Origin: an uncultured Rhodopila sp.
GTDB lineage: Bacteria; Pseudomonadota; Alphaproteobacteria; Acetobacterales; Acetobacteraceae
NCBI RefSeq assembly: GCF_903915725.1
Contig: NZ_CAIWTY010000106.1
Span: 124,001-188,000, forward strand
Length of the DNA: 64,000 nucleotides
Direction: 5' to 3'
Shown: positions 15,389 to 24,420 of the stretch, piece after piece
Numbering within the stretch: the first letter of the stretch is position 1
How the letters are laid out: each line of letters starts with the position of its first letter
The notes under the pieces: generated by a model
Database searches by the model: none
What the model was told of the DNA's origin: nothing
The model's input: only the letters and a program-made list of their open reading frames with translations
Translations under genes and position numbers: made by a program

Positions 15389-16123
15389 TTAGTTGAACGA
15401 CGAGGCACCGTCCGCGATTAGTTTGAGCGCGGACGGATGCCGGATCGTCACCTCCGACGCATTGCGGATTTCGATGACCGCGGATTTACGCAATGCGGTG
15501 AACTCCCGGCTGACGGTTTCGATCGTCAGTCCCAGGTAATCCGCAATATCCGCCCGGGACATGGACAGGGACAGCCCGTCGCTGTCGCGAGTCGCAAGCA
15601 CCAAGGCAGCCCGGGATCTGAGAAACGAGGCTACGCGCTCACGTGCGGTCTTACGGCCGAGCAGCAGCATCTGCTCCTGCGCGACGACCAGTTCATTGGA
15701 TGCTTGTTCCAGCAGACGGCGTTCCAGAGCCGGGAAGTCGTCGAGGAAAGCCCGGAGGCGCGGGCGGGAGAAGCGGCAGGCGCGAACCGGCTCCAGCGCC
15801 TCCGCCGAGAATGCGTAGGTGCGTCCGGCGGCGAGACCCAGGAAGTCTCCGGCCTGCACGAACCCGGTTATCTGCCGCCGTCCGTCCGGTAGCAGCTTGT
15901 AAACCTTGGCCGAACCCTCGGTCAGATTGAAGAAATGCTCCGCCGACTCGCCTTCATGGATAAACCCGATGCCGGCGCCGATCTCGACCACCGTGGCCAG
16001 ACCCGCCAGCCGCGAAAGGGCCTCGCTGTCGAGCACGCTACAGAAGCTCAATGCCCGCGCGTTGCACGACAGGCATCCCGCCAGCGAGCTTTTGCCCATC
16101 GGTAACGTCGCCAGCGAGATCAT
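15389..16123 (-). CDS. FnrN-type oxygen-sensing Crp/Fnr regulator
   Basis: 244-aa transcription factor. Cysteines C17, C20 and C28 (CLSCNARALSFC) plus C116 (RACRF) form the ligand set of the oxygen-labile 4Fe-4S cluster of FnrN/FnrL proteins. The cyclic-nucleotide-like sensor fold covers ~30-150, and the helix-turn-helix is SMSRADIADYLGL with recognition helix ETVSREF. That E-x-x-S-R pattern reads TTGAT half-sites, and two perfect TTGAT-N4-ATCAA boxes occur in this window at 4087 and 36048. The start at 16123 has GGAAGGG seven bases upstream; a frame extending to 16174 is less likely. It probably controls the electron-transfer locus at 32-40 kb (inference). An imperfect hairpin CGTAG ... CTACG lies at 16147-16182. 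Confidence 0.9.
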   Translation of the reverse strand: MISLATLPMGKSSLAGCLSCNARALSFCSVLDSEALSRLAGLATVVEIGAGIGFIHEGESAEHFFNLTEGSAKVYKLLPDGRRQITGFVQAGDFLGLAAGRTYAFSAEALEPVRACRFSRPRLRAFLDDFPALERRLLEQASNELVVAQEQMLLLGRKTARERVASFLRSRAALVLATRDSDGLSLSMSRADIADYLGLTIETVSREFTALRKSAVIEIRNASEVTIRHPSALKLIADGASSFN

Positions 16124-16451
16124 CACACAACCCTTCCAGTCGGTTACGTAGCATGGGTCATGGAGACCGACCATAGCCTACGCCCGGCAACAGGGAATGT
16201 CGAAAAATTCAAATGTGATGCTGCAAACGGACAACGGTTCATGCCGCAACAGTGGTTGGCAGGCACGGAAGCGTCCGATTTCACGGGGACCCATAACCGA
16301 TCCTGGCCTTTCTGGCTTCGCCGGCTTAAGGCCTCTCGCCTGTGCCGGCACGACGAAGGAACAACCTCAACGATTCGATGTAGTGACAAGCCCGCGTGGT
16401 CCGTATCCCGGAGCGGCTGAAACCAGGCTGCGGCGAACAAATGTCGGAAAC
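16124..16451. other. Intergenic region upstream of the Fnr gene
   Basis: No gene supported. It contains the imperfect inverted repeat CGTAG(C)ATG ... CATAGCCTACG at 16147-16182, possibly part of the fnr promoter. A degenerate G/C-rich palindromic stretch lies around 16300-16365 (CTGGCTTCGCCGGC and TGTGCCGGCACG). No TTGAT-type box was found here. Confidence 0.4.
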
Positions 16452-17402
16452 CTACCGGCCGACGCGGAACCGCTCCACCGCCGCGACCAATGCCCGCCTT
16501 ATCCCCGGCTCCAACGCCGAGTGCCCTGCGTCCGGCACGATCGTCATGCGGGCATTCCGCCAGGAAGCGGCAAGGTCGAATGCCGTGACCGCCGGACAGA
16601 TCATGTCATAGCGCCCCTGCACGATCTCCGCCGGGATGTGGCTGATCCGGTCCATGTGCCCGAGCAACCCCTTCGGCGACAGGAACAGACCGTGCGCGAA
16701 ATAAAACGCCTCGATCCGCGCCAGCCCCAATGCGGTGCGGTCCTGCGAAAAGCCGCTGACCGTTTCGGGGCTCGGCAGCAGGGTGCTGCACGTGCCCTCA
16801 TACACGGACCAGGCCCGCGCCGCCGGCAGATGGATTGACGGGTCCGGATCAGTGAGCCGCCGCAGATAGGCGCTCAGCAGATCGCCGCGCTCCTGCTCCG
16901 GCAGAAAACCGGCGAAGGCGGCATGGGCCTCCGGAAACACCGCCTGCATGCCGTGCAGGAACCACTCGACCTCCTGCGGCCGGCCAAGGAAAACGCCGCG
17001 CAGCACCGCACCGGCGACTCGATCCGGGTGCTCCTGCGCATAGGCAAGCGCCAGGGTCGATCCCCAGGAGCCGCCGAACAGCAGAAAGCGCTCGATCGCC
17101 AGGTGACGCCGCAGGATTTCGATATCGGCGACCAGATCGGGAGTGGAGTTATTTTCCAGGCCGCCCAACGGGCGCGACCTTCCGGCCCCGCGCTGGTCGA
17201 ATATCACAATCCGCCAATAGTTTGGATCGAAGAAGCGGCGATGCACCGCCCCCGCCCCTGCCCCCGGGCCACCGTGCAGGAACAGCACCGGGCGGCCATT
17301 GGGGTTGCCGGCTTGCTCCCAGTACATCACATGGCCGGCGGACAACGGCAGATAGCCGGTCTCGTATGGGCCGATCTCGGGAAAGAGGTCGCCTCGGGGC
17401 AT
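16452..17402 (-). CDS. pip: Proline iminopeptidase
   Basis: 316-aa alpha/beta hydrolase that removes N-terminal proline from peptides (peptidase family S33). HGGPGAGAG (residues 43-51) forms the oxyanion hole. The nucleophile is S112 in GGSWGSTLALAYAQ, and the catalytic His is in PDAGHSA. The family-specific FDQRGAGRS and ENNSTPDLVADIE segments are present. The start at 17402 gives the normal length; the longer frame upstream is antisense to the next genes. It is divergent from the DUF423 gene, with only about 50 bases between starts. Confidence 0.93.
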   Translation of the reverse strand: MPRGDLFPEIGPYETGYLPLSAGHVMYWEQAGNPNGRPVLFLHGGPGAGAGAVHRRFFDPNYWRIVIFDQRGAGRSRPLGGLENNSTPDLVADIEILRRHLAIERFLLFGGSWGSTLALAYAQEHPDRVAGAVLRGVFLGRPQEVEWFLHGMQAVFPEAHAAFAGFLPEQERGDLLSAYLRRLTDPDPSIHLPAARAWSVYEGTCSTLLPSPETVSGFSQDRTALGLARIEAFYFAHGLFLSPKGLLGHMDRISHIPAEIVQGRYDMICPAVTAFDLAASWRNARMTIVPDAGHSALEPGIRRALVAAVERFRVGR

Positions 17403-17454
17403 GATAGCACATCGTATAACCAGCGGACGCAACGGGAAACAGGGCTTAAATCGA

Positions 17455-17811
17455 ATGCAACGAATTTGGATTGCGTTGGCGGGGCTGGCGGGCTGCGGAG
17501 CGGTCGGGATGGCGGCCTTCGCGGCGCATGGGCTGCACGACCCGAATGCCCTGCGCATCGTCGAAAGCGGCGTCCGCATGCAGGGCTGGCACGCATTGGC
17601 CTTGCTTGGGACCGCGCAGTGGACGCCGCGCGGCGGCTGGCTCGCCCATGCCGCCGCGGCGGCGTTTGCGATCGGGATGCTGCTGTTCTGCGGCTCGGTG
17701 TATTCGCTGGGTCTGGCCGGGGTTTCGCTCGGCTTGCTGGCACCTATCGGCGGCATCACGTTGATGCTGGGCTGGCTGCTGCTCACGGCGTCCGGGTTGC
17801 GTGCCCGATGA
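17455..17811 (+). CDS. DUF423 family inner-membrane protein
   Basis: 118-aa membrane protein with four predicted helices. The family hallmarks are near the N-terminus (GLAGCGAVGMAAFAAHGL) and in the middle (GWHALALLG, AAAAFAIGMLLFCGSVYSL, GLLAPIGGITLMLGWLLL). Function unknown. It overlaps the next gene by ATGA. The same pairing (DUF423 followed by a 23S rRNA 2-prime-O methyltransferase) occurs widely in proteobacteria, as in E. coli ygdD-rlmM. Confidence 0.9.
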   Translation: MQRIWIALAGLAGCGAVGMAAFAAHGLHDPNALRIVESGVRMQGWHALALLGTAQWTPRGGWLAHAAAAAFAIGMLLFCGSVYSLGLAGVSLGLLAPIGGITLMLGWLLLTASGLRAR

Positions 17812-18734
17812 TCCGAGCCGCCTACCTCGCCGCCGAGGGCTTCGAAGCGGCGCTGGCCGAAGAGCTCTCGCGTCACAAGATCGTGATCACGTTGTGGCAC
17901 GGCCGCCTCGCGCTGTCCTCTGACCCGCCGATACCGGCCGCCTGGGCGCTGGATATCTGGACCGACCCGCGCGAGCTCGAGGCGCCGTCGGTCAAGTCCG
18001 CTGCCGACGCGCTGCGAGCGATCCAGCGCAACTGGTCGGCCTACGCGGTGGAGCACCACCGTCGCATGGCACTGATCGCCGAACGGCTGCCTCCGGTGAA
18101 AGCCCGCCCGCTGGTATTTCCGGAACCGGCGCCGTCGTCGCATCTCGGCGCCTGGACACTCCTCGCAGCCGATCGGCTGGTGGTAAGTGCGGCGAAGTCA
18201 TCGCCGTTCGTCAATGGGGAGTGCCGGTTCGAGGAAGACCATATCGGGCCACCGAGCCGGGCCTATCTGAAATTGTGGGAGGCGCTGACCCGGTTCGGCC
18301 GCTGGCCCGCCGCCGGCGAGACCTGCCTGGATCTGGGGGCGTCTCCCGGCGGCTGGACCTGGGTGCTGGCGAAGCTCGAGGCCAGCGTGACGGCGGTCGA
18401 CAAGGCCCCGCTCGCCGCCGCGGTCGCGGCGATGCCGGGGGTGACCGAGCGGCTGGACAGCGCGTTCGGGATGGCGCCGGAGCCGGTGGACTGGCTGTGC
18501 AGCGATGTCATTGCCTATCCCGATCGGCTGCTGGAGCTGGTGCGGCGATGGATCGAAGGCGGGGCGGCGCGGCATATCGTCTGCACGATCAAGTTCCAGG
18601 GTCCGACCGACCACGCGGCGGCGGAGGCGTTCGCGGCGATCCCTGGCGGACGGGTGGTTCATCTGTTCCACAACAAGCATGAGTTGACGTTCTTGTGGGC
18701 CGCGGCGGATCTCCCGGGCCGCATAACTGTTTGA
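17808..18734 (+). CDS. RlmM-like 23S rRNA 2'-O-ribose methyltransferase
   Basis: 308-aa FtsJ/RrmJ-fold methyltransferase with an N-terminal THUMP-like region. The SAM motif is CLDLGASPGGWTWVLAK. The catalytic K-D-K-E tetrad is visible: Lys in RAYLKLWEAL, Asp in WLCSDVIAYP, Lys in CTIKFQG and Glu in NKHELTFLW. E. coli RlmM modifies C2498; this protein is somewhat shorter (366 aa in E. coli), as is usual in alphaproteobacteria. It is translationally coupled to the DUF423 gene by ATGA. Confidence 0.88.
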   Translation: MIRAAYLAAEGFEAALAEELSRHKIVITLWHGRLALSSDPPIPAAWALDIWTDPRELEAPSVKSAADALRAIQRNWSAYAVEHHRRMALIAERLPPVKARPLVFPEPAPSSHLGAWTLLAADRLVVSAAKSSPFVNGECRFEEDHIGPPSRAYLKLWEALTRFGRWPAAGETCLDLGASPGGWTWVLAKLEASVTAVDKAPLAAAVAAMPGVTERLDSAFGMAPEPVDWLCSDVIAYPDRLLELVRRWIEGGAARHIVCTIKFQGPTDHAAAEAFAAIPGGRVVHLFHNKHELTFLWAAADLPGRITV

Positions 18735-18766
18735 ACCGCGACCCTTTATGGTGTAGAGGCAAAAGC

Positions 18767-19075
18767 ATGGTCGAACCGACTTTGGAAATGCTTCAAGCCC
18801 TGATGGTTCGCAGCCTTGAAGGCCAGGCGGACATCAAGCGCGAGATGAAGGACATGCGCCGCGAGATGGGCGACGTTCGCGGCCTGACCCTGGCGCTCAG
18901 CGACAAGGTCGAGCGGCTTGACCGGTCCATCAACGAAGTCAAGCGCGACATGCATGACATCAAGGACGACATCTGGATCATGCTGAAGGCCGAGTTGATG
19001 GGCCGTCAGGGCAACTTCGAAACTCGCGTCGAAGCGCGCCTCGCCGAACTGGCCGATCGGCTGCCGCCGGAATAG
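18767..19075 (+). CDS. Small coiled-coil protein
   Basis: 102 aa, almost entirely charged alpha helix with heptad character (EGQADIKREMKDMRREMGDV, SDKVERLDRSINEVKRDMHDIKDDIW). The C-terminus is ETRVEARLAELADRLPPE. No signal peptide and no recognised family. The start at 18767 is preceded by AGAGG. It stands alone between the RlmM-like gene and scoA; a structural or adaptor role is possible, but nothing in the context points to one. Confidence 0.65.
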   Translation: MVEPTLEMLQALMVRSLEGQADIKREMKDMRREMGDVRGLTLALSDKVERLDRSINEVKRDMHDIKDDIWIMLKAELMGRQGNFETRVEARLAELADRLPPE

Positions 19076-19182
19076 CGCCCGCCACTACGGCGCACACAAC
19101 AGCGTTCCTGACATACCGGCAGGCCGCTTGCTGACTGTGCGGCGTATCGGCTACATGCCCCCGGATTTCCGAGGGGGCGAGG

Positions 19183-19890
19183 ATGGCGATCAACAAGATA
19201 TTCCCTGACGCACGGACGGCACTGGCCGATGTGCTGAAGGACGACATGACGATCATGTCCGGCGGGTTCGGCCTGTGCGGCATTCCCGCCGCCCTGATCG
19301 ACGCGATCCGCGACAGCGGGGTCAAGAACCTGACCATCATCTCCAACAACTGCGGCATCGACGATGTGGGCCTCGGCAAGCTGCTGACGACCCGGCAGGT
19401 GCGCAAGATGATCAGCTCCTACGTCGGTGAGAACGCGACCTTCGCCAAGCAATTCCTGGCCGGCGAGCTGGAGATCGAGTTCAATCCGCAGGGCACGCTG
19501 GCCGAGCGCATCCGTGCCGGCGGGGCGGGCATCCCGGCCTTCTTCACCGCCACCGGCGCCGGCACCCAGATCGCCGAGGGCAAGCCGCAGCAGGAATTCG
19601 ACGGGCGGCTTTATGTGCAGGAGCGCGGCTTGTGGGCCGATCTGGCGATCGTGCACGCCTGGAAAGCCGATCCGGAAGGAAATCTGATTTATCGGATGAC
19701 GGCGCGGAACTTCAACCCGATCATGGCCACCGCGGCGAGCATGGTCGTTGCGGAAGTCGAGGAGCTCGTTCCGCCCGGCGGGATCGATCCGGACCACATC
19801 ATCACCGCCGGCATCTTTGTCAACCGCATCGTCAAGCTCGATACTGTTGACAAACGGATTGAACAACGCACCGTGCGCAAGCGCGCTTAA
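19183..19890 (+). CDS. scoA: Succinyl-CoA:3-ketoacid CoA-transferase subunit A
   Basis: Alpha subunit (235 aa) of the enzyme that moves CoA from succinyl-CoA to acetoacetate. The glycine-rich [13 protein letters not shown] loop is at residues ~27-39, the SNNCGIDD segment is at ~54-61, and the conserved [15 protein letters not shown] is near the C-terminus. It is followed 13 bases later by the beta subunit, in the usual order. Function: entry of ketone bodies or polyhydroxybutyrate breakdown products into central metabolism. Confidence 0.94.
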   Translation: MAINKIFPDARTALADVLKDDMTIMSGGFGLCGIPAALIDAIRDSGVKNLTIISNNCGIDDVGLGKLLTTRQVRKMISSYVGENATFAKQFLAGELEIEFNPQGTLAERIRAGGAGIPAFFTATGAGTQIAEGKPQQEFDGRLYVQERGLWADLAIVHAWKADPEGNLIYRMTARNFNPIMATAASMVVAEVEELVPPGGIDPDHIITAGIFVNRIVKLDTVDKRIEQRTVRKRA

Positions 19891-19903
19891 GGGAGGCGAA
19901 ACA

Positions 19904-20566
19904 ATGGCCTGGACCCGTGACCAAATGGCCGCCCGCGCGGCCCAAGAACTTCAGGACGGATTCTACTGCAATCTCGGCATCGGCATTCCGACCCTGGTAG
20001 CGAACCATGTCCCGGCGGGGATGTCGGTTCAGTTTCAGTCCGAGAATGGTATGCTCGGGATGGGGGCTTTTCCTTTCGAGGGCGAAGAGGATGCCGATCT
20101 GATCAATGCCGGGAAGCAAACGGTAACGACACTGCCAACGACGAGCTTTTTCGATAGTGCCGCCAGTTTTGCAATGATTCGCGGCGGCCATATCGACATC
20201 TCGATCCTGGGCGCCTTGCAGGTGGCCGAGAACGGTGACCTGGCGAACTGGATGATCCCCGGCAAGATGGTCAAGGGGATGGGTGGTGCGATGGATCTGG
20301 TGGCCGGCGTGCGCCGGGTGGTGGTGCTGATGGAGCATACCGCCGGTGGCAAGCCCAAGCTGCTGAAGCGCTGCAACCTGCCGCTGACCGGCGCGGGGGT
20401 GGTGGATCTGGTGATCACCGACCTCGGCGTCTTCAAGGTGGCGGCGAAGGGTCATGACGACGGCCTGACTCTGGTGGATATCGCGCCGGGGGTGACGCTG
20501 GGCGAATTGCACCACAAGACCGAAGCGCCGTTCGCGGTGGCGGACGAGTTGGAGATCGCGGCCTGA
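19904..20566 (+). CDS. scoB: Succinyl-CoA:3-ketoacid CoA-transferase subunit B
   Basis: Beta subunit (220 aa) carrying the catalytic Glu in [10 protein letters not shown] (residue ~48), which forms the covalent CoA thioester intermediate. [10 protein letters not shown] and [14 protein letters not shown] are also conserved. The start at 19904 follows GGGAGG. It forms a two-gene operon with scoA, with a G/C-rich hairpin just after the stop. Confidence 0.94.
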   Translation: MAWTRDQMAARAAQELQDGFYCNLGIGIPTLVANHVPAGMSVQFQSENGMLGMGAFPFEGEEDADLINAGKQTVTTLPTTSFFDSAASFAMIRGGHIDISILGALQVAENGDLANWMIPGKMVKGMGGAMDLVAGVRRVVVLMEHTAGGKPKLLKRCNLPLTGAGVVDLVITDLGVFKVAAKGHDDGLTLVDIAPGVTLGELHHKTEAPFAVADELEIAA

Positions 20567-20574
20567 ACGGGGAT

Positions 20575-20600
20575 GCTGGCCGCGCATATGCACGGCCAGC
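20575..20600 (+). terminator. Hairpin after scoB
   Basis: GCTGGCCG and CGGCCAGC form a perfect 8-bp stem around a 10-base loop, starting nine bases after the scoB stop. There is no T tract, so termination strength is uncertain. Confidence 0.45.
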
Positions 20601-20622
20601 CACGGCGAACCGAGATGAAAAT

Positions 20623-21100
20623 CTAGCGGACCGGGTGGTTTGAAACCGCAGCCTGGTCACCGGCCCGTTCCGCCTTGCGCCACCTGCTGTGGTCATGCAT
20701 CGTGATCCAGCGGCGTTCTGCGACGCGATAACGCCAACCTTTCTCGTTCTGGAAGAAGATCTGCCGGCCTTGGCCTTCAAGGATGGTCACGATGCTGTGG
20801 CCGTTGCTGTCGCCGAAGCCGGCCATCGCGCTCTGACCAATCTCTGAATAGAGCGCATTCAGTTCGAGCAAAGCCTGTTCTGCGCGTCGGGTAGCGTTCC
20901 CACGTTCAGATCGATCTTGCAGGCTTTCCGCAGCGTGATGGTATAGCCATGACTGGGGTAACCGGCATTCAACGTGTGGCTGATCATCTCCGCCTTGGCG
21001 GTGTCAGCCGGGAGGTAGCTCAGAATCTCGAGACACAATTGCGGCAGGCGGCGAGATGCGACCGGCGCAGGCGCCGCGACGTGTCCCGTCAGGGGCCCGG
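20623..21100 (-). pseudogene. Frameshifted hypothetical gene
   Basis: Two minus-strand frames read as one protein if a single indel near 20876-20882 is corrected. The first half ends KIDLNVGTLPDAQ and then hits a stop. The second frame continues ALLELNALYSEIGQSAMAGF, then HSIVTILEGQGRQIFFQNEKGWRYRV. The joined product contains short motifs resembling a small secreted or envelope protein, but no family is recognised. The 5-prime end is unclear: no signal peptide could be tied to it, and upstream sequence to ~21230 loses coding character. Either a genuine decaying gene or a sequencing error. Confidence 0.5.
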
Positions 21101-21283
21101 CTCCGCCCGAACCGGGGTTCCATGAAAGCCAACCGGTTCTATCGAGGCGACTATCCGGATCGGGGCTGCTGCAGACTTGTGTCGGGACGTGCGGAACGAT
21201 CCCGTCCTTCGTCGTATGACCCCATCTGCATGCCGGGCGCATAACCATTTGCAAACCCCCTGACGACGCGCCAAATCCCCCAT

Positions 21284-21901
21284 ATGATCTCCCGCCGATT
21301 CGCCCTGCTATCCGCTGCCGCGCTCCTCCCCCTCGTCGCCCGGGCCGAGCCGCCATCCGCCCGCGACCAGGCCGACATCGCGCGCATCGAGACCTACCTG
21401 AACGGCCTTAAAACCCTCAAAGCCCATTTCATCCAGGCCACCGGCGACGGCCAGATCTCCGAAGGCACCGCTTGGCTGCAACGCCCCGGAAAAATGCGCT
21501 TTCAGTATACCCCGCCCGCCCCGTTCCTGCTGATCGCCGCCCACGGCGTGCTGACGTTCAACGACTCGGCGCTGCAACAGACCAGCAACATCCCGCTCAG
21601 CCGCACGCCGCTCGGCATACTGCTGGCGGAAAACGTCACATTGTCAGGAGCGGTGACCGTCACCGCCATCCAGCGCCTGCCGGGCCAGATCCAGCTCTCT
21701 CTGGTTCGCACCGAAAGCCCCGGCGATGGTTCCCTGACGCTGATTTTCGCGGATAATCCGCTGGCCCTGAAGCAATGGACCGTCATCGACGCGCAGCGGC
21801 GGGAGACTCACGTGACGCTGTATAACGTTCAGCTCGGGGGCACCTTCGATCAGCAACTGTTCGAGCAAATCAGCCCGCCATCGGCGCGAAATCCCGGTTG
21901 A
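21284..21901 (+). CDS. LolA-like outer-membrane lipoprotein carrier protein
   Basis: 205-aa periplasmic protein with a signal peptide (MISRRFALLSAAALLPLVARA). The LolA fold is indicated by LKTLKAHFIQATGDGQISEGTAWLQRPGKMRFQYTPP, the conserved aromatic/proline strand pattern of lipoprotein carriers, and by SLTLIFADNPLALKQWTVID. It would shuttle lipoproteins from LolCDE to the outer membrane. Length is normal. No ftsK neighbour, which often accompanies lolA in this class. Confidence 0.85.
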   Translation: MISRRFALLSAAALLPLVARAEPPSARDQADIARIETYLNGLKTLKAHFIQATGDGQISEGTAWLQRPGKMRFQYTPPAPFLLIAAHGVLTFNDSALQQTSNIPLSRTPLGILLAENVTLSGAVTVTAIQRLPGQIQLSLVRTESPGDGSLTLIFADNPLALKQWTVIDAQRRETHVTLYNVQLGGTFDQQLFEQISPPSARNPG

Positions 21902-21989
21902 CCCCCGCTTGGCCCCTTGCAACCGGGCACGCATGACGGTCATGTTGCGGTTGCGGCGAAATGTCTTCTTTTCGCCGCGAAACTGAAGG

Positions 21990-22820
21990 ATGATCCCTTC
22001 CGAGATGAGATCGCCACGCGTCGTCAAACCCTTGATTGGCATCAGTTGCTGCACCAAGCAGTTCGGCATCTTCGGTATGCCGAATCATGCAGCCTCCGAC
22101 ACGTATGTGCGCGCGACGGATGAAGTCATCGGCGCCGTTCCGGTCCTGCTGCCCGCCAACGGCCCCGCGGCCGACATTGAGACGCTGCTCGACCGCCTCG
22201 ACGGCATCATCCTGACCGGCAGCCGATCGAACGTGCAGCCGACACTGTATGACGGTCCGCCGCACGCGGAGGGCACGCCGGAGGACCCGGCGCGGGACCA
22301 GTTCACCCTGCCGCTGATCCGTGCGGCGGTGACCCGCGGCGTGCCGCTGCTGGCGATCTGCCGCGGCTTCCAGGAACTGAACGTGGCCTTGGGCGGGTCG
22401 CTGCATCAGCGGCTGCAGGATCTGCCTGACCGGATGGACCATTCGACGCCGATGCAGGCGTCCTCGCGTGTGCGCCAGGGCAAGGCGCACGCGGTCCGGA
22501 TCACCCGCGGCGGCTGGCTGCACCGGCTGGCCGGTTGCAGCGAGATCGCGGTGAACTCCTTGCACAACCAGGGGGTCAACAAGCTGGCCCCCGGCCTTGT
22601 CACCGAAGCGGTCGCGCCGGACGGAACGATTGAGGCGGTCCGCGTGATCGCCAGCCAGGCGGGGCACGCTCCCGGCTTTGCCGTCGGCGTGCAATGGCAT
22701 CCGGAATACGACTGGCGCAGCGACACGGTGTCCCGCGCCATCTTCGAACAGTTCGGCGCCGCGGTGCGGGCCTACGCCGAGTCCGCGCGCCTCGGCGGGG
22801 TTTCCGTCGCCGCCGACTGA
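21990..22820 (+). CDS. Gamma-glutamyl-gamma-aminobutyrate hydrolase family protein
   Basis: 276-aa class I glutamine-amidotransferase-fold peptidase (C26). The nucleophile Cys is in LLAICRGFQELNVALGGSLHQ, and the His-Glu pair is in VGVQWHPEYD. The N-terminal PLIGISCCTKQ and the LTGSRSNVQP loop match PuuD-type enzymes that cleave gamma-glutamyl amides in putrescine breakdown. No other puu gene is close, so the substrate could be another gamma-glutamyl compound. Either ATG 21990 (after GAAGG) or ATG 22005 could be the start. Confidence 0.88.
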   Translation: MIPSEMRSPRVVKPLIGISCCTKQFGIFGMPNHAASDTYVRATDEVIGAVPVLLPANGPAADIETLLDRLDGIILTGSRSNVQPTLYDGPPHAEGTPEDPARDQFTLPLIRAAVTRGVPLLAICRGFQELNVALGGSLHQRLQDLPDRMDHSTPMQASSRVRQGKAHAVRITRGGWLHRLAGCSEIAVNSLHNQGVNKLAPGLVTEAVAPDGTIEAVRVIASQAGHAPGFAVGVQWHPEYDWRSDTVSRAIFEQFGAAVRAYAESARLGGVSVAAD

Positions 22821-22932
22821 TCAAGCTGAACCAATCCCTCTTGCTATCGGTTCCATTTGGTCCGATGTATCTTTTTCATCCCGGACCGCTGCGGTACGGA
22901 TTATCCCTCTATGTTAAGGACAGGCATCCGTC

Positions 22933-23493
22933 ATGTTCATCGAGACCGAAGGTACCCCCAACCCCGCGACCCTGAAGTTTCTGCCGGGGCGCGACGTGAT
23001 GGGGGTCTCGACCGCCGATTTCGCCTCCGCGGACACCGCCGCGCGCAGTCCGCTGGCGACGTCGCTGTTCGGGCTTCCGGGTGTGGCGCGGGTGTTCCTG
23101 GGCGGCGACTTCATCACCGTGACCAAGACGGATGAGCTGTCCTGGCAGGCACTGAAGCCGCGGGTGCTGGGCGTGATCATGGACCACTTTGTCTCCGGCC
23201 TGCCGGTGATCGAGGGCGCGGGCGACGAACTCGGCGAGGAGGACATCGATCCGGCGGACCGGGAGGTCGTCGCGCAGATCAAGGAGCTGATCGACACCCG
23301 GGTGCGTCCGGCGGTGGCCGGCGACGGCGGCGATATCGTGTTCCGCGGCTTCCGCGACGGCGTCGTCCGGCTGCACATGCAGGGTGCGTGCTCCGGCTGC
23401 CCGTCGTCCAGTGCGACGCTGAAGCACGGGATCGAGAACATGCTGCGGCACTACGTGCCGGAAGTGGTGGCCGTGGAGCAGGTGGAGTTCTGA
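22933..23493 (+). CDS. NfuA-like Fe-S cluster scaffold protein
   Basis: 186-aa NifU-family protein that carries or inserts Fe-S clusters. The N-terminal Nfu-N domain starts MFIETEGTPNPATLKFLPG. The C-terminal NifU domain contains the cluster-binding CxxC in GACSGCPSSSATLKHGIE. The two-domain layout is that of mitochondrial NFU1 and its alphaproteobacterial counterpart. Expected targets include lipoate synthase and respiratory enzymes. It stands alone between the C26 peptidase and a convergent hydrolase gene. Confidence 0.93.
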   Translation: MFIETEGTPNPATLKFLPGRDVMGVSTADFASADTAARSPLATSLFGLPGVARVFLGGDFITVTKTDELSWQALKPRVLGVIMDHFVSGLPVIEGAGDELGEEDIDPADREVVAQIKELIDTRVRPAVAGDGGDIVFRGFRDGVVRLHMQGACSGCPSSSATLKHGIENMLRHYVPEVVAVEQVEF

Positions 23494-23511
23494 GGGGCTT
23501 CGCCGCCGCCG

Positions 23512-24237
23512 CTAATGGCTTCGTATCCACAGGACCATCGCGTCGACGACCGGTTTTTCGATGCCAAGGAAGCCGTGCGGCGACGTGGCCTGGCAGGCGT
23601 CGCCGCGCGATAGCCCCCCCGAGACCACGACAAGCTGGCTCACCGGAGCGCCGGTCAGCCGCCTGATTCCTGCTTCCGCACCGGCGAACGGACTCTCCGG
23701 GCAGCCGTCATCGCGATTGTGGATGACCAGCACGGGTACCGTGATCGTCTCCAGCCTGACCGCCGCCATGCCCCTCGCCCAGACCGATGAGGTCAAGATC
23801 ACACCGCCGATACGCCTACCGAGCACGGAGGCTCCGTCCGCCGCGGAGACGGATCCCCGGCTGGTTCCGATCAGCCAAATCGGCGCCGGTGAGCGGGCTT
23901 TGACAAAGCTGGCGACCGCTTCGATATCGCGGGCCTGCTCGGGTCCGGCGCGGAACGTCCATGACATGCCGGCAGACTGATCGGAGGGCGCATCGACCGT
24001 AATGACCGAGAAGCCGCTGTTGAGCAGGTCCGGGACGATGCGGCGGAGGAAATTCTTCCGGCCGCTGGCGTATAGGCCGTTGCCGCCGGGAAACAGGATC
24101 ACGCTCGCCCGCGCCCCGGCCGAGAAGGTCGCATATATCGGTTGAATAACTCCGGGCCGGGATGGCAGGTCGAACCGTTCCTCGGCCCGGGCCAGTGACG
24201 ACAGAAGCACGAAAAGCACAACCAGAGAGAACTGCAT
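23512..24237 (-). CDS. Secreted alpha/beta-hydrolase-like protein
   Basis: 241 aa with a signal peptide (MQFSLVVLFVLLSSLARA). It has an alpha/beta hydrolase core: ILFPGGNGLY after strand 3, the nucleophile-elbow region LIGTSRGSVSAADGA, LVIHNRDDGCPESP carrying the acidic residue, and SPHGFLGIE near the C-terminus with a possible catalytic His. Substrate unknown; similar exported hydrolases occur among dienelactone-hydrolase relatives. Its ATG overlaps, head to head, the first ATG of a small ORF on the plus strand. Confidence 0.7.
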   Translation of the reverse strand: MQFSLVVLFVLLSSLARAEERFDLPSRPGVIQPIYATFSAGARASVILFPGGNGLYASGRKNFLRRIVPDLLNSGFSVITVDAPSDQSAGMSWTFRAGPEQARDIEAVASFVKARSPAPIWLIGTSRGSVSAADGASVLGRRIGGVILTSSVWARGMAAVRLETITVPVLVIHNRDDGCPESPFAGAEAGIRRLTGAPVSQLVVVSGGLSRGDACQATSPHGFLGIEKPVVDAMVLWIRSH

Positions 24238-24412
24238 GCCTCACCTCGCATCGATTTACGAGCAGGTAGAGCAAATGCGCAACCCAGATGAAATGATCGT
24301 CGCTGATCCCGGGCAGGAATTTCGCCGCCTGCCGTGTCCGGACGATTTGCGGACCGCCGCGTACCAAATGGCCTCGGCCGCCATTGCCAATACCCTGCCG
24401 CACCGCACATAA
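24236..24412 (+). CDS. Small hypothetical protein upstream of the J-domain gene
   Basis: 58-aa open frame beginning MPHLASIYEQVEQMRNPDE and continuing EFRRLPCPDDLRTAAYQ, with protein-like composition. It ends 8 bases before the J-domain gene start, so it could lead that transcript. The first ATG shares its bases with the start codon of the divergent hydrolase. An internal ATG at 24275, preceded by AGGTAGAG, would give 45 aa and avoid the overlap. No homology recognised. Confidence 0.4.
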   Translation: MPHLASIYEQVEQMRNPDEMIVADPGQEFRRLPCPDDLRTAAYQMASAAIANTLPHRT

Positions 24413-24420
24413 AGGCAGCC

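Noticed and set aside
16452-18143. 563-aa frame ending in proline iminopeptidase
   Set aside because: The first ~247 codons are antisense to the DUF423 and RlmM-like genes; the enzyme begins at 17402.
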